Shown: in pieces, positions 7,296 to 14,627 of the stretch | Position numbering within the stretch: position 1 is the first letter of the stretch | How the letters are laid out: each line of letters opens with the position of its first letter | Source of the DNA: Pseudomonas fluorescens | GTDB lineage: Bacteria > Pseudomonadota > Gammaproteobacteria > Pseudomonadales > Pseudomonadaceae | Length of the DNA: 64,000 nucleotides | Direction of reading: 5' to 3' | Assembly: GCF_902497855.1 (NCBI RefSeq) | Contig: NZ_CABVHU010000001.1 | Span: 504,595-568,594 of the forward strand | Made by a program: the position numbers and the translations under genes | Notes under the pieces: model-generated | What the model saw: the letters and a program-made list of their open reading frames with translations, nothing else | What the model was told of the DNA's origin: nothing | The model's database searches: none

Positions 7296-8702
7296 ATGCT
7301 ATTGCGTGCATCGTTAGCCGGTCTGGTACTGGCTTCATTCACCCTGTCGGCGTCAGCCGAAACCATCCGCATCGCCATCGGCACCCAGGACACCACGATC
7401 AACTGCGCCGCCGGCGGCCTGTTGATTCGCGAGCTCGGTCTGCTGGACAAATACCTGCCCCACGACGGCCCCTACAAGGATGCCAAGTACGAGGTGCAGT
7501 GGAAGAACTTCACCAGCGGCGCGCCCCTGACCAACGAGATGGTTGCCGGCAAACTCGACTTCGGCGCCATGGCCGATTTCCCCGGTTCGTTCAACGGTGT
7601 GGCATTCGAAACCGCGGGCAAGCACAGCCTGTTCATCAGTGTGTTGTCGGGCAGCATCAAGGGCAGCGGCAACGGCATCGTGGTGCCGAGCGCTTCGCCG
7701 GTGCAGTCATTGGCCGAGCTCAAGGGCAAGACCATTTCCGTGCCGTTCGCCTCCACCGCCCATGGCATGTTGCTGCGCGCCGTGGCCGCCCAGGGCTGGG
7801 ACCCGCTCAAGGACGTGAACATCATCGCCCAGCCGCCGGAGGTCGCCGGCTCGGCGTTGCAGGCCGGGAAGATCGACGCCCACGCCGACTTCGTGCCCTT
7901 CGCCGAACTGTTCCCGAGCCGGGGTTTTGCCCGCAAGATCTACGACGGTTCCCAGGCGAATGCCCCGACGTTCCATGGCGCACTGGTCGATCAGGCGTAC
8001 GCGAAAAAGTACCCGGAAATTGTCGTCGCCTACCTGCGCGCCAGTCTCGAAGCCAATCAGTTGCTGACAGCCGAGCCCGAGAAGTACAGCGAGTTGATCG
8101 CCAAGGTCACCGGGGTCGATGCCGAGGTCAATTACCTGTTCTACGGTCCGCTCGGGGTGCAGACCCGTGACCTGAGCTGGAAGCCGGAATACCGCCAGGC
8201 CGTCGGCACCGCCATCGATACCCTCAAGCTGCTGAAGAAGGCTGACCGCGGTCTCGATCTGAATACCTTCATCGACGATCAATACATCCGCGCCGCCTTC
8301 AAGGCCTCGAACCTGGATTACAGCGCACAGCTTGCCAATTACGAGTCGACGCCGCTGACAGCGGTGGATGCGCTGAGCGGCAAGGCCATCACCGACTTCA
8401 GCCATGTGGCCGAAATCTGGGTGCGCGGCGAGGCGAAAGTCCGTCAATACGCTTCGGCGGAGTCGGCGTTCAGCGCGCTGGCGAGCTTGAAGCAGGAGGG
8501 CAAAAACATCCGCGCGGTGTATGCCCAGGCGAGTGACAGCGGGATCAAGTTGCTGGCGGATCAGGCGTGGTTTGCCAGTGACGCGAAAGGGCGCCTGAGC
8601 GCGTTCCTGCTGAAGGGCCAGGCCCAGCAATTCGCCACGGCCCAGGGCGGCAAGGTGTTCGACTTCACCGATGCCACCGCACAGGTCGTTGCCGTGCGCT
8701 GA
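7296..8702 (+). CDS. NitT/TauT-type ABC transporter substrate-binding protein with extra C-terminal domain
   Basis: A 468-aa periplasmic protein. The start at 7296 follows GAGGGGATTTACCT and gives a clean Sec signal peptide (MLLRASLAGLVLASFTLSASA, cut before ETIRIAIG). Residues ~22-340 look like the SsuA/TauA/NrtA fold: GKLDFGAMADFP, LKGKTISVPFASTAHGMLLRAV, PPEVAGSALQAGKIDAHADFVPF. About 120 further residues (350-468) are not part of a usual binding protein. Their end (AFLLKGQAQQFATAQGGKVFDF) reminds me of the NosL family, but this is weak. The gene encodes the ligand receptor for the permease and ATPase that follow. The ligand is unknown; the relatives take sulfonates, nitrate, taurine or thiamine precursors. 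Confidence 0.85.
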   Translation: MLLRASLAGLVLASFTLSASAETIRIAIGTQDTTINCAAGGLLIRELGLLDKYLPHDGPYKDAKYEVQWKNFTSGAPLTNEMVAGKLDFGAMADFPGSFNGVAFETAGKHSLFISVLSGSIKGSGNGIVVPSASPVQSLAELKGKTISVPFASTAHGMLLRAVAAQGWDPLKDVNIIAQPPEVAGSALQAGKIDAHADFVPFAELFPSRGFARKIYDGSQANAPTFHGALVDQAYAKKYPEIVVAYLRASLEANQLLTAEPEKYSELIAKVTGVDAEVNYLFYGPLGVQTRDLSWKPEYRQAVGTAIDTLKLLKKADRGLDLNTFIDDQYIRAAFKASNLDYSAQLANYESTPLTAVDALSGKAITDFSHVAEIWVRGEAKVRQYASAESAFSALASLKQEGKNIRAVYAQASDSGIKLLADQAWFASDAKGRLSAFLLKGQAQQFATAQGGKVFDFTDATAQVVAVR

Positions 8703-8713
8703 CGCCGCGGCCC

Positions 8714-8950
8714 TGTGTAGGAGCCGGTTTGCCGGCGAATGCGGTCTTGCATTCAACATTGAGGCTGGCTGGTCCGACGCCTTCGCCGGCAAGCCGGCTC
8801 CTACAGGGGAGCGCGACGTCGTATGAAGATATTGAGTTCACCAAAGATCCGTTGTAGGAGCGAGATCGGCTTGCCGACGAAAACGGTCTGGCATTCAACA
8901 TTGATGCTGGCTGGTCCGGCGCCTTCGCCGGCAAGCCGGGCTCCTACAGG
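8714..8950. repeat. Two consecutive REP pairs, with the second apparently duplicated from the first
   Basis: Pairs at 8714-8808 and 8851-8950 share not only the REP arms but also the loop (CATTCAACATTGA-GCTGGCTGGTCCG), which points to duplication of a whole doublet. They lie in the 271-bp gap between the binding protein and the permease, so transporter subunits may be expressed at different levels. Confidence 0.85.
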
Positions 8951-8973
8951 GTTCAAGGTTGAGAGGAATTATT

Positions 8974-9756
8974 GTGTATCGATCATATTTGCGTTGGGTT
9001 CCCAGAGCTGCCTCGTTGCTGCTCTGCCTTGTGTTCTGGCAACTCGCCGCCAGTGGCCACTGGAACCTCGGCCTGGTCACCTTTGCCAACGTCCCGACGC
9101 CGCTGGCGGTGATCGACGCCGCCCTCGGTCTCGGCGATTCCGGCAAGCTCGTCCAGCACCTGAGCAGCAGCCTTGGCCGGGTGTTTGCCGGTTACCTCGC
9201 GGCGCTGATCATCGGCATTGCCCTCGGCCTGGCCATCGGTCGCTCGAAATGGGCGGAAGATTTACTGCTGCCACCCCTGGAAGTCCTGCGGCCGATTCCG
9301 GCGGTGGCCTGGATTCCGCTGGCGATCCTGATGTTCCCGTCGTCAGAGCTGTCGATGGTGTTCATCACCTTCACCGGCGCGCTGTTCCCGATCCTGCTCA
9401 ATACCGTGCACGGCGTCGAAGGCGTCGACCCGCGGCTGATCGCCTCGGCGAAAAGCCTCGGGGCAGGGCGGCGGGCGATTCTTTTGGAAGTGATCCTGCC
9501 GGGCGCCGCACCGAGCATCATCACTGGCCTTGCCATCGGCATGGGCACTTCCTGGTTCTGCCTGGTGACCGCGGAAATGATCTCCGGCCAGTACGGCATC
9601 GGCTATTACACCTGGGAGTCCTACACCATCCAGAACTACGCCGACATCGTGGTCGGCATGCTGCTGATCGGCGTACTCGGGATGGGCAGCAGTCTGCTGA
9701 TCAAACGGCTGGGCGGGTTGTTCACGCCCTGGCACCGACCACGAGGAAAAGCCTGA
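8974..9756 (+). CDS. ABC transporter permease (SsuC/TauC type)
   Basis: A 260-aa integral membrane permease of the binding-protein-dependent NitT/TauT class with about six hydrophobic helices and the EAA-type loop (VDPRLIASAKSLGAGRRAILLEVILPGAAPSIITGL). I choose the GTG at 8974 because AGAGGA at 8962-8967 is spaced 6 nt from it; a TTG at 8959 would put the ribosome site inside the gene. It overlaps the ATPase start by the ATGA motif. Paralogues move taurine, alkanesulfonates or nitrate; the substrate here is unassigned. Confidence 0.9.
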   Translation: MYRSYLRWVPRAASLLLCLVFWQLAASGHWNLGLVTFANVPTPLAVIDAALGLGDSGKLVQHLSSSLGRVFAGYLAALIIGIALGLAIGRSKWAEDLLLPPLEVLRPIPAVAWIPLAILMFPSSELSMVFITFTGALFPILLNTVHGVEGVDPRLIASAKSLGAGRRAILLEVILPGAAPSIITGLAIGMGTSWFCLVTAEMISGQYGIGYYTWESYTIQNYADIVVGMLLIGVLGMGSSLLIKRLGGLFTPWHRPRGKA

Positions 9757-10604
9757 TGAGCGTGATGCAAACCCCTGAAGGGCGGATCGACATCCGCCAA
9801 TTGTCCATTGTCCTCGGCGAAGACAAACATGCCTTCGAAGCCGTGCAAGGCCTGGACTGCCAGATCGAGCCGGGGCAGTTCGTGTGTATTCTCGGACCGT
9901 CCGGTTGCGGCAAATCGACCTTGCTCGGTGCGCTGGCCGGGCATCTGCAAACCTATGCCGGCACCCTGAACGTCGACGGTGCGCCAGTCTCGGGCCCATC
10001 GCCCCAGCGCGGTATGGTCTTTCAGCACCACACGCTGTTCCCCTGGCGCACGGTGCGCGACAACGTCGCCTTCGGCCTGAAAATGCGTGGCATCGACAAA
10101 GCCGAACGGCACCGGGCCGCCGACGAAATCCTCGCTCTGGTGGGCCTCGAAGGTTTTGCCGAGCGCTGGCCCGATCAGCTGTCCGGCGGCATGCAGCAGC
10201 GGGTGGAAATCGCCCGGGTGCTGATCAATCGTCCTCGGCTGTTGCTGATGGACGAGCCGTTCGGCGCCCTCGATGCCCTGACCCGGTTGAACATGCAGGA
10301 ACTGCTGCTGGACATCTGGACGCGCATACGCACCACGGTGGTGTTCGTCACCCATGACATCGACGAAGCGCTGTTCCTCGCCGATCGGCTGCTGGTGATG
10401 AGTTCGCGCCCTGGCCGGATCATCGAAGACCTGCGCCTCGATTTCCCCCGGCCACGCACCACCGAACTGGTGACGAGCCACGCGTTCTCCCGCTTGAAGC
10501 GTCATTGCCTCGAGTTGCTGCGTCACGAAGACGGTCGGCAGCTGCCGCGCCTGAACCCTCTCGGACTTCCCCCTGAAAATAAACTGCCGCGGTTTGCCCT
10601 ATGA
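9756..10604 (+). CDS. ABC transporter ATP-binding protein (SsuB/TauB type)
   Basis: A 282-aa ATPase with Walker A GPSGCGKST, Q-loop in MVFQHHTLFPWRTVRDNV, signature LSGGMQQR, Walker B LLLMDEPFGALD and the switch His in VFVTHDIDEAL. The extension after the core (HAFSRLKRHCLELLRHEDGRQ) is typical of the NitT/TauT subfamily. It overlaps the permease by 4 bp upstream (9756) and the HEAT-repeat gene by 4 bp downstream (10601), so all three are probably translationally coupled. Confidence 0.93.
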   Translation: MSVMQTPEGRIDIRQLSIVLGEDKHAFEAVQGLDCQIEPGQFVCILGPSGCGKSTLLGALAGHLQTYAGTLNVDGAPVSGPSPQRGMVFQHHTLFPWRTVRDNVAFGLKMRGIDKAERHRAADEILALVGLEGFAERWPDQLSGGMQQRVEIARVLINRPRLLLMDEPFGALDALTRLNMQELLLDIWTRIRTTVVFVTHDIDEALFLADRLLVMSSRPGRIIEDLRLDFPRPRTTELVTSHAFSRLKRHCLELLRHEDGRQLPRLNPLGLPPENKLPRFAL

Positions 10605-11563
10605 CCTCTCTATTCGATGTAACCGATAACGACGACATTCTCGCCCTGCAACCGCGCCTGACCGATGAAGACCCCGGAGTGCGGCGGATTGCCTTGATCG
10701 AACTGGCCGACCTCGAGGAACCGGATGGCTTGCTGTGGCTGGTCGACCGGTTGACGCAAGACCCGACCGAAGAGGTCCGCGCCGAAGCGGCACGGCTGCT
10801 GGAAGCCTGGGAGGACGAGCCCGTGGTCGAAGCACTGTGCCAGGCCCTGACCGATCCCGCTCAGGCGGTGCAGGCCGCTGCCGCGCAAAGCCTCAGCCTG
10901 CTCAAGAGCGAAGCGGCGGGCCGGGTGATTCTGCCGTGGACCGGGCACGCCGACATCAGCGTGCGTATCGCCGCGTTCAGGGCCTTGCGCGAGTTGCGGT
11001 TTCCCCTGGCGGCTCAAGCGGCTGTGGTGGCGCTGAATGATGAAGACGCCAGCGTTCGCCGCGAAGCCGTCGGCGTACTCGGCTGGCTCAAGCAGCTCGA
11101 TGCCTTGCCGGCGCTGGCCCGATTGGCCAGTGCCGATCCGGACACCGAAGTCCGCCGCGCCGCCACCGGGGCCTTGGGCCTGGCATGCGATGCCCAAGTG
11201 CTGCCGGCCCTGCGCCAGGCCCTGCAGGACCAGGCCTGGCAAGTACGCGAAGAGGCGGCCACCACCCTGGGCAAGGTCGGACACGCCGACGCCGGGCCGG
11301 CACTGGTCGACGCCCTGGGCGACGATTACTGGCAAGTGCGCCTGCGGGCCACCCGCAGCCTCGGTCGCTTGCGCTACGTTCCGGCCCTCGACGCGCTGAT
11401 CGAAACCCTCGGCCACCGCATCAGCAACCTGCGCAAGGAAGCCGCGCTGGCCCTCGGCGAATTGAACGATAAAGGCGCCATCGCGCCCTTGCAGGCGGCA
11501 CAGGACGACGGCGATCCGGAAGTGCGCAAGGCCGTGCGCATTGCCTTGAGTCAACTGCAATGA
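10601..11563 (+). CDS. HEAT-repeat protein
   Basis: A 320-aa soluble protein made almost wholly of HEAT/PBS-lyase-like repeats, with about nine units of the pattern 'DPD.EVRRAA..ALG.L......' (for example DPTEEVRAEAARLL, DEDASVRREAVGVLG, DPDTEVRRAATGALG, DDYWQVRLRATRSLG, DGDPEVRKAVRIAL). Such solenoids are adaptor or scaffold surfaces, and some act as maturation or lyase-like factors for cofactors. No enzyme motif is visible. Its 4-bp overlaps with the ATPase and with the DUF971 gene tie it to the AprBA-like unit; a role in assembling or stabilising the flavo-iron-sulfur enzyme is my inference. Confidence 0.85.
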   Translation: MTSLFDVTDNDDILALQPRLTDEDPGVRRIALIELADLEEPDGLLWLVDRLTQDPTEEVRAEAARLLEAWEDEPVVEALCQALTDPAQAVQAAAAQSLSLLKSEAAGRVILPWTGHADISVRIAAFRALRELRFPLAAQAAVVALNDEDASVRREAVGVLGWLKQLDALPALARLASADPDTEVRRAATGALGLACDAQVLPALRQALQDQAWQVREEAATTLGKVGHADAGPALVDALGDDYWQVRLRATRSLGRLRYVPALDALIETLGHRISNLRKEAALALGELNDKGAIAPLQAAQDDGDPEVRKAVRIALSQLQ

Positions 11564-11835
11564 ACCCGGTAGCGATCGGCAATTCCCCAAGCCGGCAGCA
11601 ACTGCGCCTGAACTGGCCGGATGGTCGTGAGCAAGTGTTGGATCATGCCGAGTTGCGCCGGCAATGCCCGTGTTCGCAGTGCCGGGCGTTTCGGTTGCAA
11701 GGGCTGACAGTGAAAGTCGACGGGCGCATCCGTGTGATTGAGCTCAACCAACAGGGCTACGGCCTGCAACTGATCTTCAGCGACGGCCACGAACGCGGGA
11801 TCTACCCGTGGCCCTACCTCTCAGGACTCACCTGA
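11560..11835 (+). CDS. DUF971 family protein (gamma-butyrobetaine hydroxylase-like N-terminal domain)
   Basis: A 91-aa protein matching the DUF971/GBBH-like domain, with a CPCSQCR motif near residue 36-42 that probably binds a metal, and the characteristic end GIYPWPYLSGL. The same domain occurs fused to Mrp/ApbC iron-sulfur scaffold ATPases and at the N-terminus of carnitine-pathway dioxygenases. As the last cistron of an operon encoding an iron-sulfur enzyme, an iron-sulfur maturation role is plausible but unproven. It overlaps the HEAT gene by 4 bp. Confidence 0.85.
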   Translation: MNPVAIGNSPSRQQLRLNWPDGREQVLDHAELRRQCPCSQCRAFRLQGLTVKVDGRIRVIELNQQGYGLQLIFSDGHERGIYPWPYLSGLT

Positions 11836-11837
11836 AA

Positions 11838-11918
11838 CCCGTAGGAGCGAGGCTTGCCCGCGAAGGCGGTGTGTGTCAGGTGCGCAGCCTTCGCGGGCAA
11901 GCCTCGCTCCTACGGGGG
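11838..11918. repeat. REP inverted pair
   Basis: Facing arms CGTAGGAGCGAGGCTTGCCC and its complement, with loop GGTGTGTGTCAGGTGCG, lie 3 bp after the DUF971 stop. They can form a long hairpin that ends the AprBA-like/transporter unit. Confidence 0.9.
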
Positions 11919-11962
11919 GCAGATTCGCGGACTGATGGTTCTTGTCAGGGAAGCCTGGAAAG

Positions 11963-11976
11963 AGTACAAATGTACT
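11963..11976. promoter_or_regulatory. LexA2 operator (SOS box 2)
   Basis: AGTACAAATGTACT is a palindrome of the form AGTAC-N4-GTACT, matching the LexA2 recognition sequence AGTAC-N4-G(T/C)(A/G)CT-like boxes described for Pseudomonas putida, and unlike the LexA1 box CTGTAT-N4-ATACAG. It overlaps the proposed ATG (11970), so repression would block transcription start or initiation at the gene itself. Confidence 0.75.
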
Positions 11977-12587
11977 CCATGACGACTCTGACTCCCCGCC
12001 GTACCGCCATCCTGACCTTCATCCGCGAGCGAATCGCCGAGCACGGTCAGCCTCCGAGCCTCGCTGAAATCAGCGAGGCGTTCGGCTTCGCCTCCCGCAG
12101 CGTGGCGCGCAAGCATGTGCTGGCGCTGACCGAAGCCGGGTTTATCGAAGTCAATGCGCATCAGGCCCGGGGCATTCGTTTGCTCGGGCAACCGGCGCGG
12201 CCCGAGCTGCTGGACATTGCGGTACTGGGGCGGGTGGCGGCGGGTGCGCCGATCGGCGCCGATGCCGAGGTGCACAGCCGCTTGCTGCTCGACCCGTCGA
12301 TGTTCTCCCGGGTGCCGGATTACATGCTGCGGGTCCGGGGCGACTCGATGATCGAGGACGGCATTCTCGACGGTGACCTGGTGGGTGTGCATCGCAATCC
12401 GGAGGCCGTCAACGGCCAGATCGTCGTGGCGCGGCTGGACGGGGAAGTCACCATCAAGCGTTTCGAACGGGTCGGCGATGCCGTGCGCCTGTTGCCGCGC
12501 AACCCGGCCTATCAGCCGATTATCGTTCGCGCGGATCAGGACCTGGCCATCGAAGGGGTGTTCTGCGGTCTGGTGAGGCAAGGGTGA
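11970..12587 (+). CDS. lexA2: LexA2, second SOS repressor
   Basis: A 205-aa LexA-family repressor. The N-terminal winged helix (PPSLAEISEAFGFASRSVARKHVLAL) differs from LexA1 in its recognition helix. The Ala-Gly cleavage site is A91-G92 (RVAAGAP). The autoproteolysis dyad is S126 (GDSMIEDG) and K163 (VTIKRF). Start 11970 (MYSMTTL) has GGAAAG 7 nt upstream; the alternative ATG at 11979 lacks a ribosome site. RecA-stimulated self-cleavage derepresses the imuA-imuB-dnaE2 cassette that follows with overlapping or close junctions. Confidence 0.93.
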   Translation: MYSMTTLTPRRTAILTFIRERIAEHGQPPSLAEISEAFGFASRSVARKHVLALTEAGFIEVNAHQARGIRLLGQPARPELLDIAVLGRVAAGAPIGADAEVHSRLLLDPSMFSRVPDYMLRVRGDSMIEDGILDGDLVGVHRNPEAVNGQIVVARLDGEVTIKRFERVGDAVRLLPRNPAYQPIIVRADQDLAIEGVFCGLVRQG

Positions 12588-13204
12588 TGGGCGCCGTCGT
12601 TGCGTTGGATACGCTGTTCAATGGCGGCCAGGTCTGGCGGGGCCGGCCTGCGCCACCGGCCGCCAGCCCGCAACCCACCGGGCATGCCGCGCTGGACGCA
12701 GCCTTGCCCACGGGCGGCTGGCCGGAAGCGGCGTTGACGGAGATCCTGCTGGCCGGGCAGGGCGTCGGCGAGTTGCAACTGGTGTGGCCGGCGCTGGCGC
12801 GGTTGTCGGCGGCGGGTGAACGCATCGTGCTGGTGGCGCCGCCCTACGTGCCGTATCCCCAGGCCTGGCAGAACGCCGGGGTCGATCTGCGCCAGTTGTC
12901 GATCATCCGGGCCAGCGAGCGCGATGCGCTGTGGGCGGCGGAACAATGCTTGCGTTCGGGCAGTTGCGGTGCGGTGTTGTGCTGGCCGCACAAGGCCGAT
13001 GACCGCGCCTTGCGCCGCTTGCAGGTGGCGGCGGAAACCGGCTCGACCCTGGCATTCGCCTACCGCTCGATCCATGAAGCCATCAACCCTTCGCCCGCCG
13101 CCCTGCGCATCGCCATCGACGCCAGGCCTGCGCAATTGCGGGTGCTCAAGTGCCGGGGCGGGTTGGCGCGCTCGGCGCCGATTGCCTTCCCGGTGGGGCA
13201 TTGA
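12587..13204 (+). CDS. imuA: Translesion synthesis protein ImuA
   Basis: A 205-aa RecA/SulA-related protein lacking most RecA ATPase features, typical of ImuA (often labelled SulA-like). Segments LPTGGWPEAALTEILL and GVGELQLVWPALARLSAAGERIVLVAPPYVPYPQAW are characteristic. The start ATG at 12587 shares bases with the lexA2 stop (TGATG); a GTG three bases earlier is possible. It acts with ImuB and DnaE2 in damage-induced mutagenesis and probably links the mutasome to RecA. Confidence 0.92.
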   Translation: MGAVVALDTLFNGGQVWRGRPAPPAASPQPTGHAALDAALPTGGWPEAALTEILLAGQGVGELQLVWPALARLSAAGERIVLVAPPYVPYPQAWQNAGVDLRQLSIIRASERDALWAAEQCLRSGSCGAVLCWPHKADDRALRRLQVAAETGSTLAFAYRSIHEAINPSPAALRIAIDARPAQLRVLKCRGGLARSAPIAFPVGH

Positions 13205-13211
13205 GGTTGCC

Positions 13212-14627
13212 ATGCGCTGGGTGTGCATTCTCTTCCCGCAATTGGCGCTGGACGCGGTCTTGCGTCAGCGCGCCGATCCCGACGAGCCGCTGGCGCTGCT
13301 GACTGGCCCGGCCCAGCGTCGGGTGTTGCAGACGGTCAACGCTTCGGCCCGGGCGCTGGGCTTGCGTCCGGGGCAGTCGATGACGGCTGCGCAGGCCCTG
13401 AGCAAGGGCTTCGTCACGGCGGAATACGACGTTGCCGAGATCGAACACTGGCAGCAGTTTCTCGCCGCCTGGGCCTACCGGTTCAGCTCCCAGGTCAGCG
13501 TGCATTACCCGCGGGCGGTGGTGTTTGAAATCGAATCCAGCCTGGGGTTGTTCGGGCCCTGGCCGCACTTTGAAGCGCGCTTGCGGGCCGAGCTCGGCGA
13601 GCTGGGGTTTCGCCACCGCATCGTTGCGGCGCCCAACCCGGTGGCGGCGCGGGTATTGGCCAATGCCTATGACGGTCTGGTGGTGCCCGACGATCAAGCC
13701 TTGCAGTATCACCTGGGGCAGTTGCCCATTGACCGCATCGGGTTGGAGGCGGGTGTCGCCACGGCGTTGTCGCGCATGGGGTTGCGCACCCTGAGTCAGG
13801 TGCAGGCGTTGCCCCGGCAGAGTCTGGCCCGGCGTTTCGAGGCCCAGGTGCTCAAGCACCTGGATGCCTTGCTGGGTACCCGTCGGCTGGCGCTGGCGTT
13901 CTACTTGCCGCCGGACCGCTTCGATGTGCGCATCGAGCTCAATTTCGATGTGCAGTCCCATCAGGCGCTGCTGTTTCCGTTACGCCGCCTGACCTGTGAC
14001 CTTGCTGCTTTCCTGTGTGGCCGGGACAGCGGCGTGCAGCGCTTTGACCTGCACCTGGAACATGCCGGGCTCCCGGACAGCGTGATCAAGGTCGGCCTGC
14101 TCAGCGCCGAGCGCGATCCGGCGATGCTCTTCGAACTGGCCCGGGGCCGGCTGGAACAGGTCCAGGTCGAAGCCCCGGTGCGCGGGTTTCGTTTGCGCGC
14201 CGAAGACTTGCCGGCCTTCGTTCCCCAGTACCAGGAACTGTTCGACGACCGCCCGCAGCAGTCCTTGCCCTGGGAACAACTGCGCGAACGCCTGCGCGCC
14301 CGGCTCGGGGATGACGCAGTGCACGGCTTGCGGTTCCAGGCCGATCACCGGCCGGAGTGTGCGTGGCAGGCCAGTGTCGACAGTCAGCCCTGTGCGGGGT
14401 TGTCGGGGGTGCAACGACCGGGTTGGCTGCTGACCGAACCCCTGGCGGTCCACGAAAGCTCGACGCGTATCCTCATGGGGCCCGAACGCATCGAGTCCGG
14501 TTGGTGGGACGGCGCCGACGTGCGCCGGGATTACTACCTGATCGAAACCCGTTCCGGCCAGCAGGGCTGGGCCTGGCGGGCGGTGGGTGAGGGCGGCCCG
14601 TTGTGGCTGCAGGGCTGGTTCGCATGA
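13212..14627 (+). CDS. imuB: Y-family polymerase-like protein ImuB
   Basis: A 471-aa protein starting [17 protein letters not shown]. It has a DinB-like fold (palm/fingers to ~residue 230, then little finger) but lacks the acidic catalytic residues normal in Y-family enzymes, as expected for ImuB, which serves as the hub linking the beta clamp, ImuA and DnaE2. The C-terminal tail ([10 protein letters not shown]) is conserved in the family. It is 7 bp after imuA and overlaps dnaE2 by 4 bp. Confidence 0.93.
   Translation: MRWVCILFPQLALDAVLRQRADPDEPLALLTGPAQRRVLQTVNASARALGLRPGQSMTAAQALSKGFVTAEYDVAEIEHWQQFLAAWAYRFSSQVSVHYPRAVVFEIESSLGLFGPWPHFEARLRAELGELGFRHRIVAAPNPVAARVLANAYDGLVVPDDQALQYHLGQLPIDRIGLEAGVATALSRMGLRTLSQVQALPRQSLARRFEAQVLKHLDALLGTRRLALAFYLPPDRFDVRIELNFDVQSHQALLFPLRRLTCDLAAFLCGRDSGVQRFDLHLEHAGLPDSVIKVGLLSAERDPAMLFELARGRLEQVQVEAPVRGFRLRAEDLPAFVPQYQELFDDRPQQSLPWEQLRERLRARLGDDAVHGLRFQADHRPECAWQASVDSQPCAGLSGVQRPGWLLTEPLAVHESSTRILMGPERIESGWWDGADVRRDYYLIETRSGQQGWAWRAVGEGGPLWLQGWFA

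Noticed and set aside
8714..8950. Regularly repeated palindromes that might be a CRISPR array
   Set aside because: Units alternate in orientation, have no uniform spacers, and match the genome-wide REP family; no cas gene is present.
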